A DNA stretch of 11,307 bases from Chloroflexota bacterium (GTDB lineage Bacteria > Chloroflexota > Dehalococcoidia > Dehalococcoidales > RBG-16-60-22), in assembly GCA_025358235.1 (NCBI GenBank), contig JANYKH010000075.1:1-11307 (forward strand). The letters run 5' to 3'. How positions within the stretch are numbered: position 1 is the first letter of the stretch; every line of letters starts with the position of its first letter. This document shows, piece after piece, positions 1 through 6,107 of this stretch. The translations under genes were made by a program, and so were the position numbers. A model generated the notes under the pieces. That model worked only from the letters and a program-made list of their open reading frames with translations. It was not told where the DNA came from and made no database searches.

Positions 1-837
1 CCCCACGTCGAATTTAAGCGCTTCGTGCATGATGACATGGGCCATCGCCAGTAGAAAGGCAAAGTCGGCGCCGGGACGGATTGGAATCCAGTCTCCTTTG
101 GAAGCCTCGTAGGAACTACGGGGGTCGATCACCACCAGTTCCATACCCCGGGCCATTGCTTTGGCAAAGCGGCGGGTAGCGGATGTAGTGGCGAAGTTGG
201 GCCCCAGTGAGCGACCGAAAGAGACCAGGTATTCGGTATGTTCCATATCGGCGATTGCTTCCGGCATGGCCGCGTGTACCAGGTTAGAAGCATAATGGAT
301 TGTGCACAGCGGACCGTGTGTGCCGACTTCGTTAGGCGTGCCGAAAGCCTTCAAAAACTCCTTGCGGAGCATCGAGTCACGGTTGCCGAAACCCTCGAGG
401 ACCATCAGACCGCGGGGGTCTTTTTCCCGAATTTTCTTAAATCTATCTGCGACAAGATTCAGAGCCTCATCCCAGGTGGCTTCCCGCCATTTAGGATCGA
501 TTTCCAGTCCTTTTTCGGGGTTGGTGCGGATGAGGGGGGTTTTGACGCGGTAAGGGTTGTACAGGCTCATGATTTCCGAGCGGCCTCGGCCGCACATCGA
601 GCCGTAGTTAGGCGGAGAATCAGGGTTACCTTCGATATCGCATACCACGCCGTCTTTCAGATGCACCAGCGTAGCACAGTCACGCTGCATGCAGGAACCG
701 CAAAGTCCAAACAGTGTTTGCTCCTGCCCTTTCAGCGACGGATCAACTGCCCGCCACTTGTAGGGAGAAGAGGACGAGTTGCCCGCCGAACCTGCCTTGC
801 GGAACGCTCCCAGGATATCTTTAATATTATTGGCCAT
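1..837 (-). CDS. Molybdopterin (bis-MGD) oxidoreductase, DMSO-reductase family, N-terminal part (3' end outside window)
   Basis: The first 279 codons are visible; the rest lies beyond base 1. The family transfers electrons or oxygen atoms at a Mo/W centre held by two pyranopterins, with one 4Fe-4S cluster near the N-terminus. Seen here: cluster cysteines C46, C49, C54 and C82 (C-x2-C-x4-C-x27-C, ending MCGRG), then the usual WDEAL segment (122-126), a candidate Mo ligand C178 in GPLC (inferred from the position of Cys in Nap/Phs-type enzymes), and a pterin-binding stretch with VVIDPR and WIPIRPGAD near the cut end. There is no twin-arginine leader, so a cytoplasmic location is inferred. ATG at 837 is the first start after an in-frame TAG; no good Shine-Dalgarno is present. 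The substrate cannot be told: formate, polysulfide or other anaerobic substrates are all possible. Confidence 0.9.
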   Translation of the reverse strand, partial: MANNIKDILGAFRKAGSAGNSSSSPYKWRAVDPSLKGQEQTLFGLCGSCMQRDCATLVHLKDGVVCDIEGNPDSPPNYGSMCGRGRSEIMSLYNPYRVKTPLIRTNPEKGLEIDPKWREATWDEALNLVADRFKKIREKDPRGLMVLEGFGNRDSMLRKEFLKAFGTPNEVGTHGPLCTIHYASNLVHAAMPEAIADMEHTEYLVSFGRSLGPNFATTSATRRFAKAMARGMELVVIDPRSSYEASKGDWIPIRPGADFAFLLAMAHVIMHEALKFDVG

Positions 838-901
838 CTTAAACTAAATCCCGACCGTTATGCGCAACTAAAAGAATTGATTCAGATTATATAACATCCG
901 C

Positions 902-931
902 ACCATTTATAATACTATTTTACCAAATGGT
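902..931. repeat. Inverted repeat around the oxidoreductase -10
   Basis: Arms ACCATTT (902-908) and AAATGGT (925-931) are perfect reverse complements separated by 16 bases. The predicted -10 of the oxidoreductase promoter (917-922) lies in the gap between them, which is a typical place for an operator. No regulator gene is next to it, so the role is only a suggestion. Confidence 0.35.
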
Positions 932-945
932 CGGTATATTGTCAT
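917..945 (-). promoter_or_regulatory. Predicted sigma70-type promoter of the molybdopterin oxidoreductase
   Basis: On the minus strand the sequence reads ATGACA (-35, 940-945), 17 bases, then TAAAAT (-10, 917-922); each hexamer matches the consensus at 5 of 6 positions. The 5' leader to the ATG at 837 would be about 73 bases. A second -10-like TATAAT at 886-891 has no convincing -35. Confidence 0.55.
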
Positions 946-985
946 GGAATTTGAGATGCGACAAGAGTTCATTTTGGAAAGTTAG

Positions 986-1261
986 TTAAGCCAGCCCCAG
1001 AATAATGCGCAATAATTGGATGATCATAACAACTACAAAAGCGGCAAAAAGCATACTGGAAATAACGGCCAGTCCCCGCCTTGCAACGGGATTGAAACGC
1101 CGGTAAAGTTCACTGACCGCCAGCGTTTCGACGACGTAAACAGTCAAATAGGCATCCAGTCTTTCCACGCCAAGCCAGACCAGCAGCACGCAAGACGCGA
1201 GCATTAACGATGCCAGAATCAGAATATACCGGTTGTAAATCACCATAATCCGATATGCCAT
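986..1261 (-). CDS. Small membrane protein of unknown function
   Basis: The 91-residue product is mostly hydrophobic. There is a membrane segment at about residues 12-31, a second at about 64-88, and a moderately hydrophobic stretch between them (about 36-50) followed by basic residues (RRFNPVARR, 54-62). This suggests two, perhaps three, helices with a cytoplasmic basic loop. I do not recognise the family. ATG at 1261 was chosen because GGGA sits 8 bases upstream; an upstream in-frame TTG at 1288 would add 9 residues but has no ribosome-binding site. The gene is divergent from the plsX-like gene and lies 148 bases upstream of the oxidoreductase, which has its own promoter, so no functional link is implied. 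Confidence 0.6.
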   Translation of the reverse strand: MAYRIMVIYNRYILILASLMLASCVLLVWLGVERLDAYLTVYVVETLAVSELYRRFNPVARRGLAVISSMLFAAFVVVMIIQLLRIILGLA

Positions 1262-1403
1262 TGTAGCTGTCCCGGACAAGTATGACAACAGCGACGGGAC
1301 TAAAGAATGATATTAATTTACGCAATTCAGGCGTGGCTGGCATTTCCCCACGGCCCATTTAGAGAGTAAAATGCAGGCAGATAAATAAAAATCGTTTGAA
1401 TTT

Positions 1404-1410
1404 AAAGGAG
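1404..1410 (+). promoter_or_regulatory. Strong ribosome-binding site that fixes the plsX-like start
   Basis: AAAGGAG lies 6 bases before the ATG at 1417. An in-frame TTG at 1396 lies upstream of this site and would place it inside the coding region, so the ATG is preferred. Confidence 0.8.
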
Positions 1411-1416
1411 TCAGCC

Positions 1417-2436
1417 ATGACTATTCATGATACGAGCCGCCCGCGGATTGCCGTCGATGCCATGAGCGGGAACAGGGGGCAATCGGAAATTATCCTGGGG
1501 GCGGTACAGGGCGCAAGGGAACATAATATCGACCTGATTCTTATCGGCCTTGAAGGCAATATTAAAAATGAACTGGCCGCCCTGTCTACCGGCGATGTTT
1601 TTATTCAGATTATCGATGCTCCGGAGATCATCCGAGAAAATGAACCGGCCGCCCTGGCCGTGGGCCGCAAACCCGGCAGCACCATCGCTATCGGAGCGCG
1701 CCTGCTCAAGGAAGGCCGCGCGGACGCCTTTGTCAGCGCGGGGCCGATGGCAGCGTTAACGGTGGCCGGGATGAGTTACCTTGGCGCTTTGCCCGGCATT
1801 GACCGGCCTATCATCGGCGGCCCGTTTCTTGGATTGACGCCCAAAACCGTCATAGTGGATGTTGGCGGCAACACCGGGTCACAGCCGTACCACTATGTGA
1901 ATTACGCCGTGGCAGGCAGCGTTTACGCGCGACTTTTCCTGAATATCTCAAATCCCACGGTCGGCTTGCTGAATATCGGCAACTCAGCCGACACCGGAGT
2001 GCTGGAGGAAGCTGATGATCTCCTTTCCAAATGCGGCGTGAACTTTATCGGCAACGTGGAAGGGCACGATATTACGGACGGAAAGGCTGACGTGGTGGTC
2101 TGTGACGGTTTCACAGGTAATGTCCTCCTGAAATTCACGGAGGGTCTGGGCTACCACCTTCACGAATGGCTGGTGCAGCAATTGAAAGCCAAACTAAGCT
2201 CCGAAGACCTGGAACAGATCGGCCGGCAACTCTATGATTTGCTGACCCCCAAAATCGGGGTGGAGGGGGGGCCCCTGCTCGGGTTGAACGGCATCATCTG
2301 CAAAGCCCACGCCGCCAGCAGCGCCGGGCAGATAGCCGGGATGGTCAAACTGGCCAAAACGGCGTTTGAAACCGGACTGGCAATGCAATTAAGGCTGGAA
2401 CTGCAAAAAGCGCAGATGAAGATGACCGGGAGATAA
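1417..2436 (+). CDS. plsX: Divergent PlsX-like phosphate acyltransferase
   Basis: PlsX makes acyl-phosphate from acyl-ACP and phosphate, which feeds PlsY in phospholipid synthesis; it is a peripheral membrane enzyme of about 330-345 residues. This product has 339 residues and runs co-linearly with the family: IAVDAM (11-16), SAG (107-109), LPGIDRP (125-131), VGLLNIG (182-188), FIGNVEG (210-216), ADVVVCDGFTGNV (224-236) and GGPLLGLNG near the C-terminus. Several usually conserved residues differ: the GGD after DAM is SGN (17-19), the usual SAGNTGA is SAGPMAA (107-113), GAN-x-D is GGNTGS (150-155), the EE after LLNIG is NS (189-190), and KxHG is KAHA. It may be a paralogue with altered activity; whether a standard plsX exists elsewhere is not visible. 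The lipoprotein gene starts 42 bases downstream and is probably co-transcribed. Family membership is secure, catalytic function less so. Confidence 0.8.
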   Translation: MTIHDTSRPRIAVDAMSGNRGQSEIILGAVQGAREHNIDLILIGLEGNIKNELAALSTGDVFIQIIDAPEIIRENEPAALAVGRKPGSTIAIGARLLKEGRADAFVSAGPMAALTVAGMSYLGALPGIDRPIIGGPFLGLTPKTVIVDVGGNTGSQPYHYVNYAVAGSVYARLFLNISNPTVGLLNIGNSADTGVLEEADDLLSKCGVNFIGNVEGHDITDGKADVVVCDGFTGNVLLKFTEGLGYHLHEWLVQQLKAKLSSEDLEQIGRQLYDLLTPKIGVEGGPLLGLNGIICKAHAASSAGQIAGMVKLAKTAFETGLAMQLRLELQKAQMKMTGR

Positions 2437-2478
2437 CAAATATAGCATTTGAACCCCGGGCCAGAATATGATGTAAAT

Positions 2479-3513
2479 ATGACGACCAAATTCTGGGCCA
2501 AATTCGCGCTCTTTTGCCTTTCGTTAACCTGTTTTCTTTCGTTCCTGCCCGCCTGCGCGCCGGAATACACGGATACTCCTGATTTCCGCATGCAGCTTAT
2601 CCGGGAAATGAAGGAATTTGAGCAGCAATTCGGCCTGCATGAGACTTCCAATTTCAAACAATACAGTCCGCAGCAGCAATCTTATGACTATTATTTTTAT
2701 GCACCGATCTTCGAGCTGCCCTATTCATCCGGTGATTCCCTATTAGGCTTCGGACACGGCAAATCGGAAAATGTGACTCTTGACCGCAGCAAATATGATT
2801 TTTTCTTTTATGAAGTGCCGGCGGTCGCCAGCGTGGGCACGGATGTGACCAAATCCCTGATGGATTCCCCCCTGTGGCGGTTTATCGAGGTAGTCTTTCA
2901 TGAAGACTGGCATGAACAAGTTAACCCGCCTTTATCCCTTAGCGAGCCTTCTGCGGAAGTAATGGGCTACGCCCTGGCTCTCCGGTTTACAGGGCAGAAA
3001 TTCGGGGAAAACTCCGGAGTACACCGGGATTTGCAATATAACCTTTCCGTTAAAATACGCGAGTCCGCAGTCTACACCGAATATTATGCCAAACTCAGCG
3101 ATCTCTACGCCGCCTATCGCGCCGGTTCGTTTAACGAAAGCGAGACACGGACCCGCAAAGACCTTATTCTCAACGACATGGGCCACATTCTGAAGGACAT
3201 TTACGGCGTCAAGCCGGACCAACTGAACAACGCGTTTATCGCTTTTCAGATGACTTATCTGCGTCATTTCCCCATTATGTACCGGCTTTATCAGGCCACC
3301 GGCGGAGATATTGCAAAGACAGCCGATATTCTCAAGGGAATGCCGGGGCAAAATCAAAACCCGCCCAATATTGAAGCCATAAAACAGATCGAAAATCAGG
3401 CAGTAAAATATTTCCAGGAAAATTTTACCCGGCTGGGTGCCCCGGCTACCGGGGTTAAAACGGCGCCAGAGAGGGTTTTCCTGCCGTCATTTCATCTTCC
3501 AGTTCCGGCATAA
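2479..3513 (+). CDS. Putative lipoprotein zinc metallopeptidase (HExxH), aminopeptidase-like
   Basis: The 344-residue product begins with a lipoprotein signal: basic start (K4, K8), hydrophobic core (9-23), and lipobox LPAC with C26 as the lipidated cysteine. It is therefore expected on the outer face of the cell membrane. The sequence FHEDWHEQ contains a metalloprotease HExxH (H141, E142, H145), and E156 or E160 in SEPSAEVMG could be the third zinc ligand. The layout of this block resembles the putative aminopeptidase family (Pfam Aminopep), though I judge this from motif arrangement only. The rest is helical with no other motif I recognise. ATG at 2479 gives a clean signal peptide; a TTG at 2449 would put 10 polar residues in front of it. 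The 3' end overlaps the convergent radical-SAM gene by 59 bases. Confidence 0.65.
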   Translation: MTTKFWAKFALFCLSLTCFLSFLPACAPEYTDTPDFRMQLIREMKEFEQQFGLHETSNFKQYSPQQQSYDYYFYAPIFELPYSSGDSLLGFGHGKSENVTLDRSKYDFFFYEVPAVASVGTDVTKSLMDSPLWRFIEVVFHEDWHEQVNPPLSLSEPSAEVMGYALALRFTGQKFGENSGVHRDLQYNLSVKIRESAVYTEYYAKLSDLYAAYRAGSFNESETRTRKDLILNDMGHILKDIYGVKPDQLNNAFIAFQMTYLRHFPIMYRLYQATGGDIAKTADILKGMPGQNQNPPNIEAIKQIENQAVKYFQENFTRLGAPATGVKTAPERVFLPSFHLPVPA

Positions 3514-4648
3514 ACGACAACTGCCGGTCGTCCTGGCTCATGCCTTTAAACCAGATGAAAGGCGCCGCTCGTTTCACCACCACCCTCATCTTCTTCAAGG
3601 TTTCCAGCGAATCGATGATGTGTCCGCTCCGGGCGGTCATGATTCTTTTGGCGGAAACCGGTCCGATTCCCGGAACCCGGACAATATCATCGTACGGTGC
3701 GGTGTTGATGTCCACCGGAAAAAGCCATGGCTGTTTCCGGGCAATAGTCACCTTGGGATCCTGGGAAAGCCGTAGTTGCCCGTTTGAATCCAGGGCCAGT
3801 TCCACTTCCCGGCTTGAAAAACCATAGACGCGCAACAGCCAGTCCACTTCATAAAGGCGGTGTTCGCGCATAGGCGGGGCGGCAGGCACGTCCTCCAGCC
3901 GGGAACCGGTGATTGGCCGGTAGGCGCTAAAATAAACCCGGCGCAGGCCAAACTCGCCATATAATGCGGCTGTCGATTTCACAATATCGCGGTCGGTTTC
4001 CCCACTCGCCCCAACCACAAACTGGGTGGTCTGCCCGGATGGCACCAGTCCCTTGCTGGCGGTCATGATTTGTTTCGCCCAGCGCATAGGGTTCATAATG
4101 CCGTTATACAGGTCCTTTTTGGAACTGAGCCGCGCCAGGTGGCCGGGGGTGGGCGCTTCCATGTTGACCGAAACTCTGCTCGCCATCCGGCAGCCGGCTT
4201 CGATCAAATCCCTGGAGGCACCGGGCAGCATCTTCAGGTGGATGTAGCCCGTGAACTTATAGTTCCGCCGCAGGATTTCTACCGTCTTGAGCATTTCCTG
4301 CTGCATGCGCGAGGCTTCTCTATCGATGGCCGAGGTTAAGAACAAACCCTGCACCAGTTTCTTGCGGTAAAGGTCCATAAACAGGCGGGCCAGTTCCTCT
4401 GACTGGAAAGACGAACGCCGGGTATCTCGTCCGGCCTGATTCACACAATAAGCGCAGTCATTGATGCAGGCGTTGGACTGGAGGACTTTAAAGAGCGGCA
4501 TACAGCCGCCGGTGGGCAGAGCGGCGTTGTAGATGAAGCGGTGAGAGGAAGGCGGCGTGCGCGTCCCGCAGCCGCAGAGATCAAATTCTGCCCCCAGCGC
4601 CAGCGTGTCCAGCCTTTCGTCCATATCCATCGCACGGGTAATCAGCAT
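3455..4648 (-). CDS. Putative DNA modification/repair radical SAM protein with C-terminal helix-hairpin-helix
   Basis: The 397-residue protein has the radical-SAM cluster motif C61-x3-C65-x2-C68 (ACINDCAYC) and further cysteines before it (C25, C27, C49). The core barrel follows, with VNMEAPTP and QTTQFVVGASGETD blocks. The C-terminus carries a DNA-binding type helix-hairpin-helix (about 313-340, with VPGIGPVSAKRI). This architecture is that of the 'putative DNA modification/repair radical SAM' family (TIGR03916), whose members are often linked to a uracil-DNA-glycosylase-like protein; no such partner is in this window. The exact reaction is unknown. ATG at 4648 was chosen because a promoter ends 6 bases before it; a TTG at 4669 would lie inside the -10/-35 spacer. 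A LexA-type box at the promoter hints at DNA-damage control. Confidence 0.85.
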   Translation of the reverse strand: MLITRAMDMDERLDTLALGAEFDLCGCGTRTPPSSHRFIYNAALPTGGCMPLFKVLQSNACINDCAYCVNQAGRDTRRSSFQSEELARLFMDLYRKKLVQGLFLTSAIDREASRMQQEMLKTVEILRRNYKFTGYIHLKMLPGASRDLIEAGCRMASRVSVNMEAPTPGHLARLSSKKDLYNGIMNPMRWAKQIMTASKGLVPSGQTTQFVVGASGETDRDIVKSTAALYGEFGLRRVYFSAYRPITGSRLEDVPAAPPMREHRLYEVDWLLRVYGFSSREVELALDSNGQLRLSQDPKVTIARKQPWLFPVDINTAPYDDIVRVPGIGPVSAKRIMTARSGHIIDSLETLKKMRVVVKRAAPFIWFKGMSQDDRQLSFMPELEDEMTAGKPSLAPF

Positions 4649-4654
4649 GGCTTC

Positions 4655-4683
4655 AGTATAGTCGGACAAGGGACTAAAATCAA
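4655..4683 (-). promoter_or_regulatory. Promoter of the radical-SAM gene, leaderless
   Basis: On the minus strand the sequence reads TTGATT (4678-4683), 17 bases, TATACT (4655-4660), and then only 6 bases to the ATG at 4648. Transcription would begin at or next to the start codon, so the mRNA should lack a ribosome-binding site, and none is visible. Confidence 0.6.
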
Positions 4684-4696
4684 GAACAGTTGTTCT
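4683..4696. promoter_or_regulatory. LexA/SOS-box-like operator
   Basis: AGAACAGTTGTTCT is a perfect 6+6 inverted repeat with a 2-base centre and fits GAAC-N4-GTTC, the core of the Gram-positive type LexA (DinR) operator. It abuts and by one base overlaps the -35 of the radical-SAM DNA repair gene, a position where a bound repressor could block RNA polymerase. LexA binding is inferred from the motif alone. Confidence 0.5.
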
Positions 4697-4710
4697 ATTT
4701 CAGATCATTT

Positions 4711-4720
4711 TTAGTACTAA
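4711..4720. repeat. 10-base perfect palindrome between divergent promoters
   Basis: TTAGTACTAA equals its own reverse complement. It lies between the two divergent promoters, 14 bases from the SOS-like box and 37 bases from the channel gene's -35. It could be an operator or chance. Confidence 0.25.
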
Positions 4721-4757
4721 TGCGTGCAATGCCCCACTTCCCTTTGCCCCAATTTTC

Positions 4758-4786
4758 TTGACATGAAGACTGTACTGTTTTAAAAT
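4758..4786 (+). promoter_or_regulatory. Near-consensus promoter of the ion-channel gene, leaderless
   Basis: TTGACA (4758-4763, perfect), 17 bases, TAAAAT (4781-4786, 5 of 6). The ATG follows after 7 bases, so the predicted transcription start coincides with the start codon and there is no room for a Shine-Dalgarno. Confidence 0.75.
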
Positions 4787-4793
4787 TTTACCA

Positions 4794-5798
4794 ATGTCTC
4801 GTCTTGCAAAGTCACCCCTGCTCAGAAAATTAATCCCCTGCCTGGTCACTATGGTTTTTCTGGCGTCTCTCATCAGCGTCCTCACTGATGAAGTATGGGC
4901 CGCGGAAATCGACCCCGCTCAATCCCAATTCACCGTTATCCTGCCCGCCACCGATAATTCCAGCGGGCCGATTCCCATCAAAGTTGGGGTTTACGTCCTG
5001 AACGTGGGCAAGTTCGAGACTGCAACAGGCTCATTTACAATTGATTTTTATCTCTCGTTTACTTCGGATAACGCCAGTAGCCCCGGTAGCTTCGAGTTTT
5101 CCAATGGGCGCGCTACTTCGCTGGATAAATCAGCAGATGAACCTACGCTAAAATTTTACCGGATCCAGGCCTCACTGGCGGATAATCTTAACCTTAGTAA
5201 TTACCCCTTCGACCGCCATAACCTGACGATCGAAATCGAAGATAAAGAGCAGACCGTCAACACCCAGGTTTACGTCGTCAGCCGCGAAGATAGCGGGCTG
5301 GACCCGGCGGTGCAAGTGGCGGGGTGGGAAATGGACGGCTGGGATGCGCGAGTGGAAAACCACTACTACCAGCCCTATGACACCACCTTTTCCAAATACG
5401 TCTTTTCAATTGGGATACACCGTTCCGCCACTGCGGCTATCCTGAAGATAATTCTGCCGGCGCTGACCATCTTGCTGGTGGGCATGCTGTCACTGGTAAT
5501 GGGCCCGGATAAAATCCTGCCGCGCCTGACAATAAGCACGGGCGCGCTTACCGGCTTAATCCTGTTCCACCTGAACATGACGTCATCGCTGCCTCCCCTT
5601 GCCTACCTCACGTTCGGCGACCGGTTCATGCTGTTCAACTACTTTACACTGGCGCTGTGCGCTGTCAGCAGCCTGATCGCCCTGTATTTTGTGGAAAAGA
5701 AGTTAAACGATAAAGCCAACCGGGTACACAATATCGCGCTGTTTGTAATTCCGCTGATCTGGCTGGGCCTTCAGATCTCCAACCTGTTGATGCTGTAA
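4794..5798 (+). CDS. Prokaryotic pentameric ligand-gated ion channel (Cys-loop receptor superfamily, GLIC/ELIC-like)
   Basis: The 334-residue product has the full layout of a bacterial pLGIC. Residues 1-37 are a signal peptide (basic n-region, cleavage near VWAA). A beta-rich extracellular ligand-binding domain follows (about 38-208) with the hallmark NYPFDRHNL (136-144) and the family's W...Y..F...I..R approach to the membrane. Four membrane helices follow: M1 about 212-236 (with the conserved P222), M2 about 243-263, M3 about 276-300 and M4 about 310-333. M2 and the M2-M3 loop (LPPLAYLTF, 266-274) align without gaps to GLIC as I recall it. The Cys-loop cysteines are absent and the M3-M4 loop is only about ten residues, both normal for bacterial members. 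Pore residues by this alignment are R244 (0'), T246 (2'), G250 (6') and T253 (9'), with no acidic residue at -1' or -2'. The ligand is unknown. The gene has its own promoter and terminator. Confidence 0.87.
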   Translation: MSRLAKSPLLRKLIPCLVTMVFLASLISVLTDEVWAAEIDPAQSQFTVILPATDNSSGPIPIKVGVYVLNVGKFETATGSFTIDFYLSFTSDNASSPGSFEFSNGRATSLDKSADEPTLKFYRIQASLADNLNLSNYPFDRHNLTIEIEDKEQTVNTQVYVVSREDSGLDPAVQVAGWEMDGWDARVENHYYQPYDTTFSKYVFSIGIHRSATAAILKIILPALTILLVGMLSLVMGPDKILPRLTISTGALTGLILFHLNMTSSLPPLAYLTFGDRFMLFNYFTLALCAVSSLIALYFVEKKLNDKANRVHNIALFVIPLIWLGLQISNLLML

Positions 5799-5824
5799 AG
5801 CAGCGTATTTCCAGACAATAAAAG

Positions 5825-5867
5825 AACCGGGCTGCCGGATTGACTCCGGAAAAACAGCCCGGTTTTT
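5825..5867. terminator. Intrinsic terminator after the ion-channel gene, probably bidirectional
   Basis: Arms AACCGGGCTG (5825-5834) and CAGCCCGGTT (5855-5864) pair perfectly; a second inner stem CCGGA/TCCGG (5835-5839 with 5845-5849) stacks on it with a five-A bulge. A TTTTT run (5863-5867) follows on the plus strand. On the minus strand the tail is TTCTTTTATT, so it can also stop the convergent tautomerase operon. Confidence 0.85.
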
Positions 5868-5897
5868 ACCTAATTAAAATCCAGTGTTACTAAATAC

Positions 5898-6086
5898 CTA
5901 TTTTACTTTATCTGATCCCAGGATGCCGGCATCGCCGTAATTGTGCCGCGGCATGTCCCGCATCACAATATGTACCGCCGCGGCGGGTGTACCCACATTT
6001 ACAAAAGCCGCAGTAATCTCTTTCACTAACTGTCTTTTTTGCTCGACAGTCCGGCCTTCATACATGTCGATTGATACTATCGGCAT
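5898..6086 (-). CDS. 4-oxalocrotonate tautomerase family protein
   Basis: The 62-residue protein has the size and fold pattern of 4-OT enzymes, which move protons through an amino-terminal proline in keto-enol tautomerisations. Removal of Met exposes Pro-1 (MPIVSI). Counting from that proline, Arg-11 in EGR is kept. The second catalytic arginine of classical 4-OT (Arg-39) aligns with a histidine (H38, after one deletion), and Phe-50 aligns with a tyrosine (Y49). It may therefore act on something other than oxalocrotonate. GGGAG 7 bases before ATG supports the start. It follows the zinc-ribbon gene by 21 bases and is likely its operon partner. No aromatic-degradation genes are near. Confidence 0.85.
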   Translation of the reverse strand: MPIVSIDMYEGRTVEQKRQLVKEITAAFVNVGTPAAAVHIVMRDMPRHNYGDAGILGSDKVK

Positions 6087-6107
6087 AATCCTGCTCCCTA
6101 TATCAAA

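Noticed and set aside
238..894. Long open frame of 218 codons on the plus strand
   Set aside because: It lies antisense to the molybdopterin oxidoreductase, whose minus-strand translation has clear cluster cysteines and family motifs; the plus-strand product is Arg/His-rich and resembles nothing.
1262..1403. Promoter for the plsX-like gene
   Set aside because: TAAAAT near 1366-1371 is -10-like but no acceptable -35 stands 16-18 bases upstream.
2232..2657. 141-codon minus-strand frame across the plsX-like/lipoprotein junction
   Set aside because: It is antisense to two well-supported genes and has no recognisable domain or ribosome-binding site.
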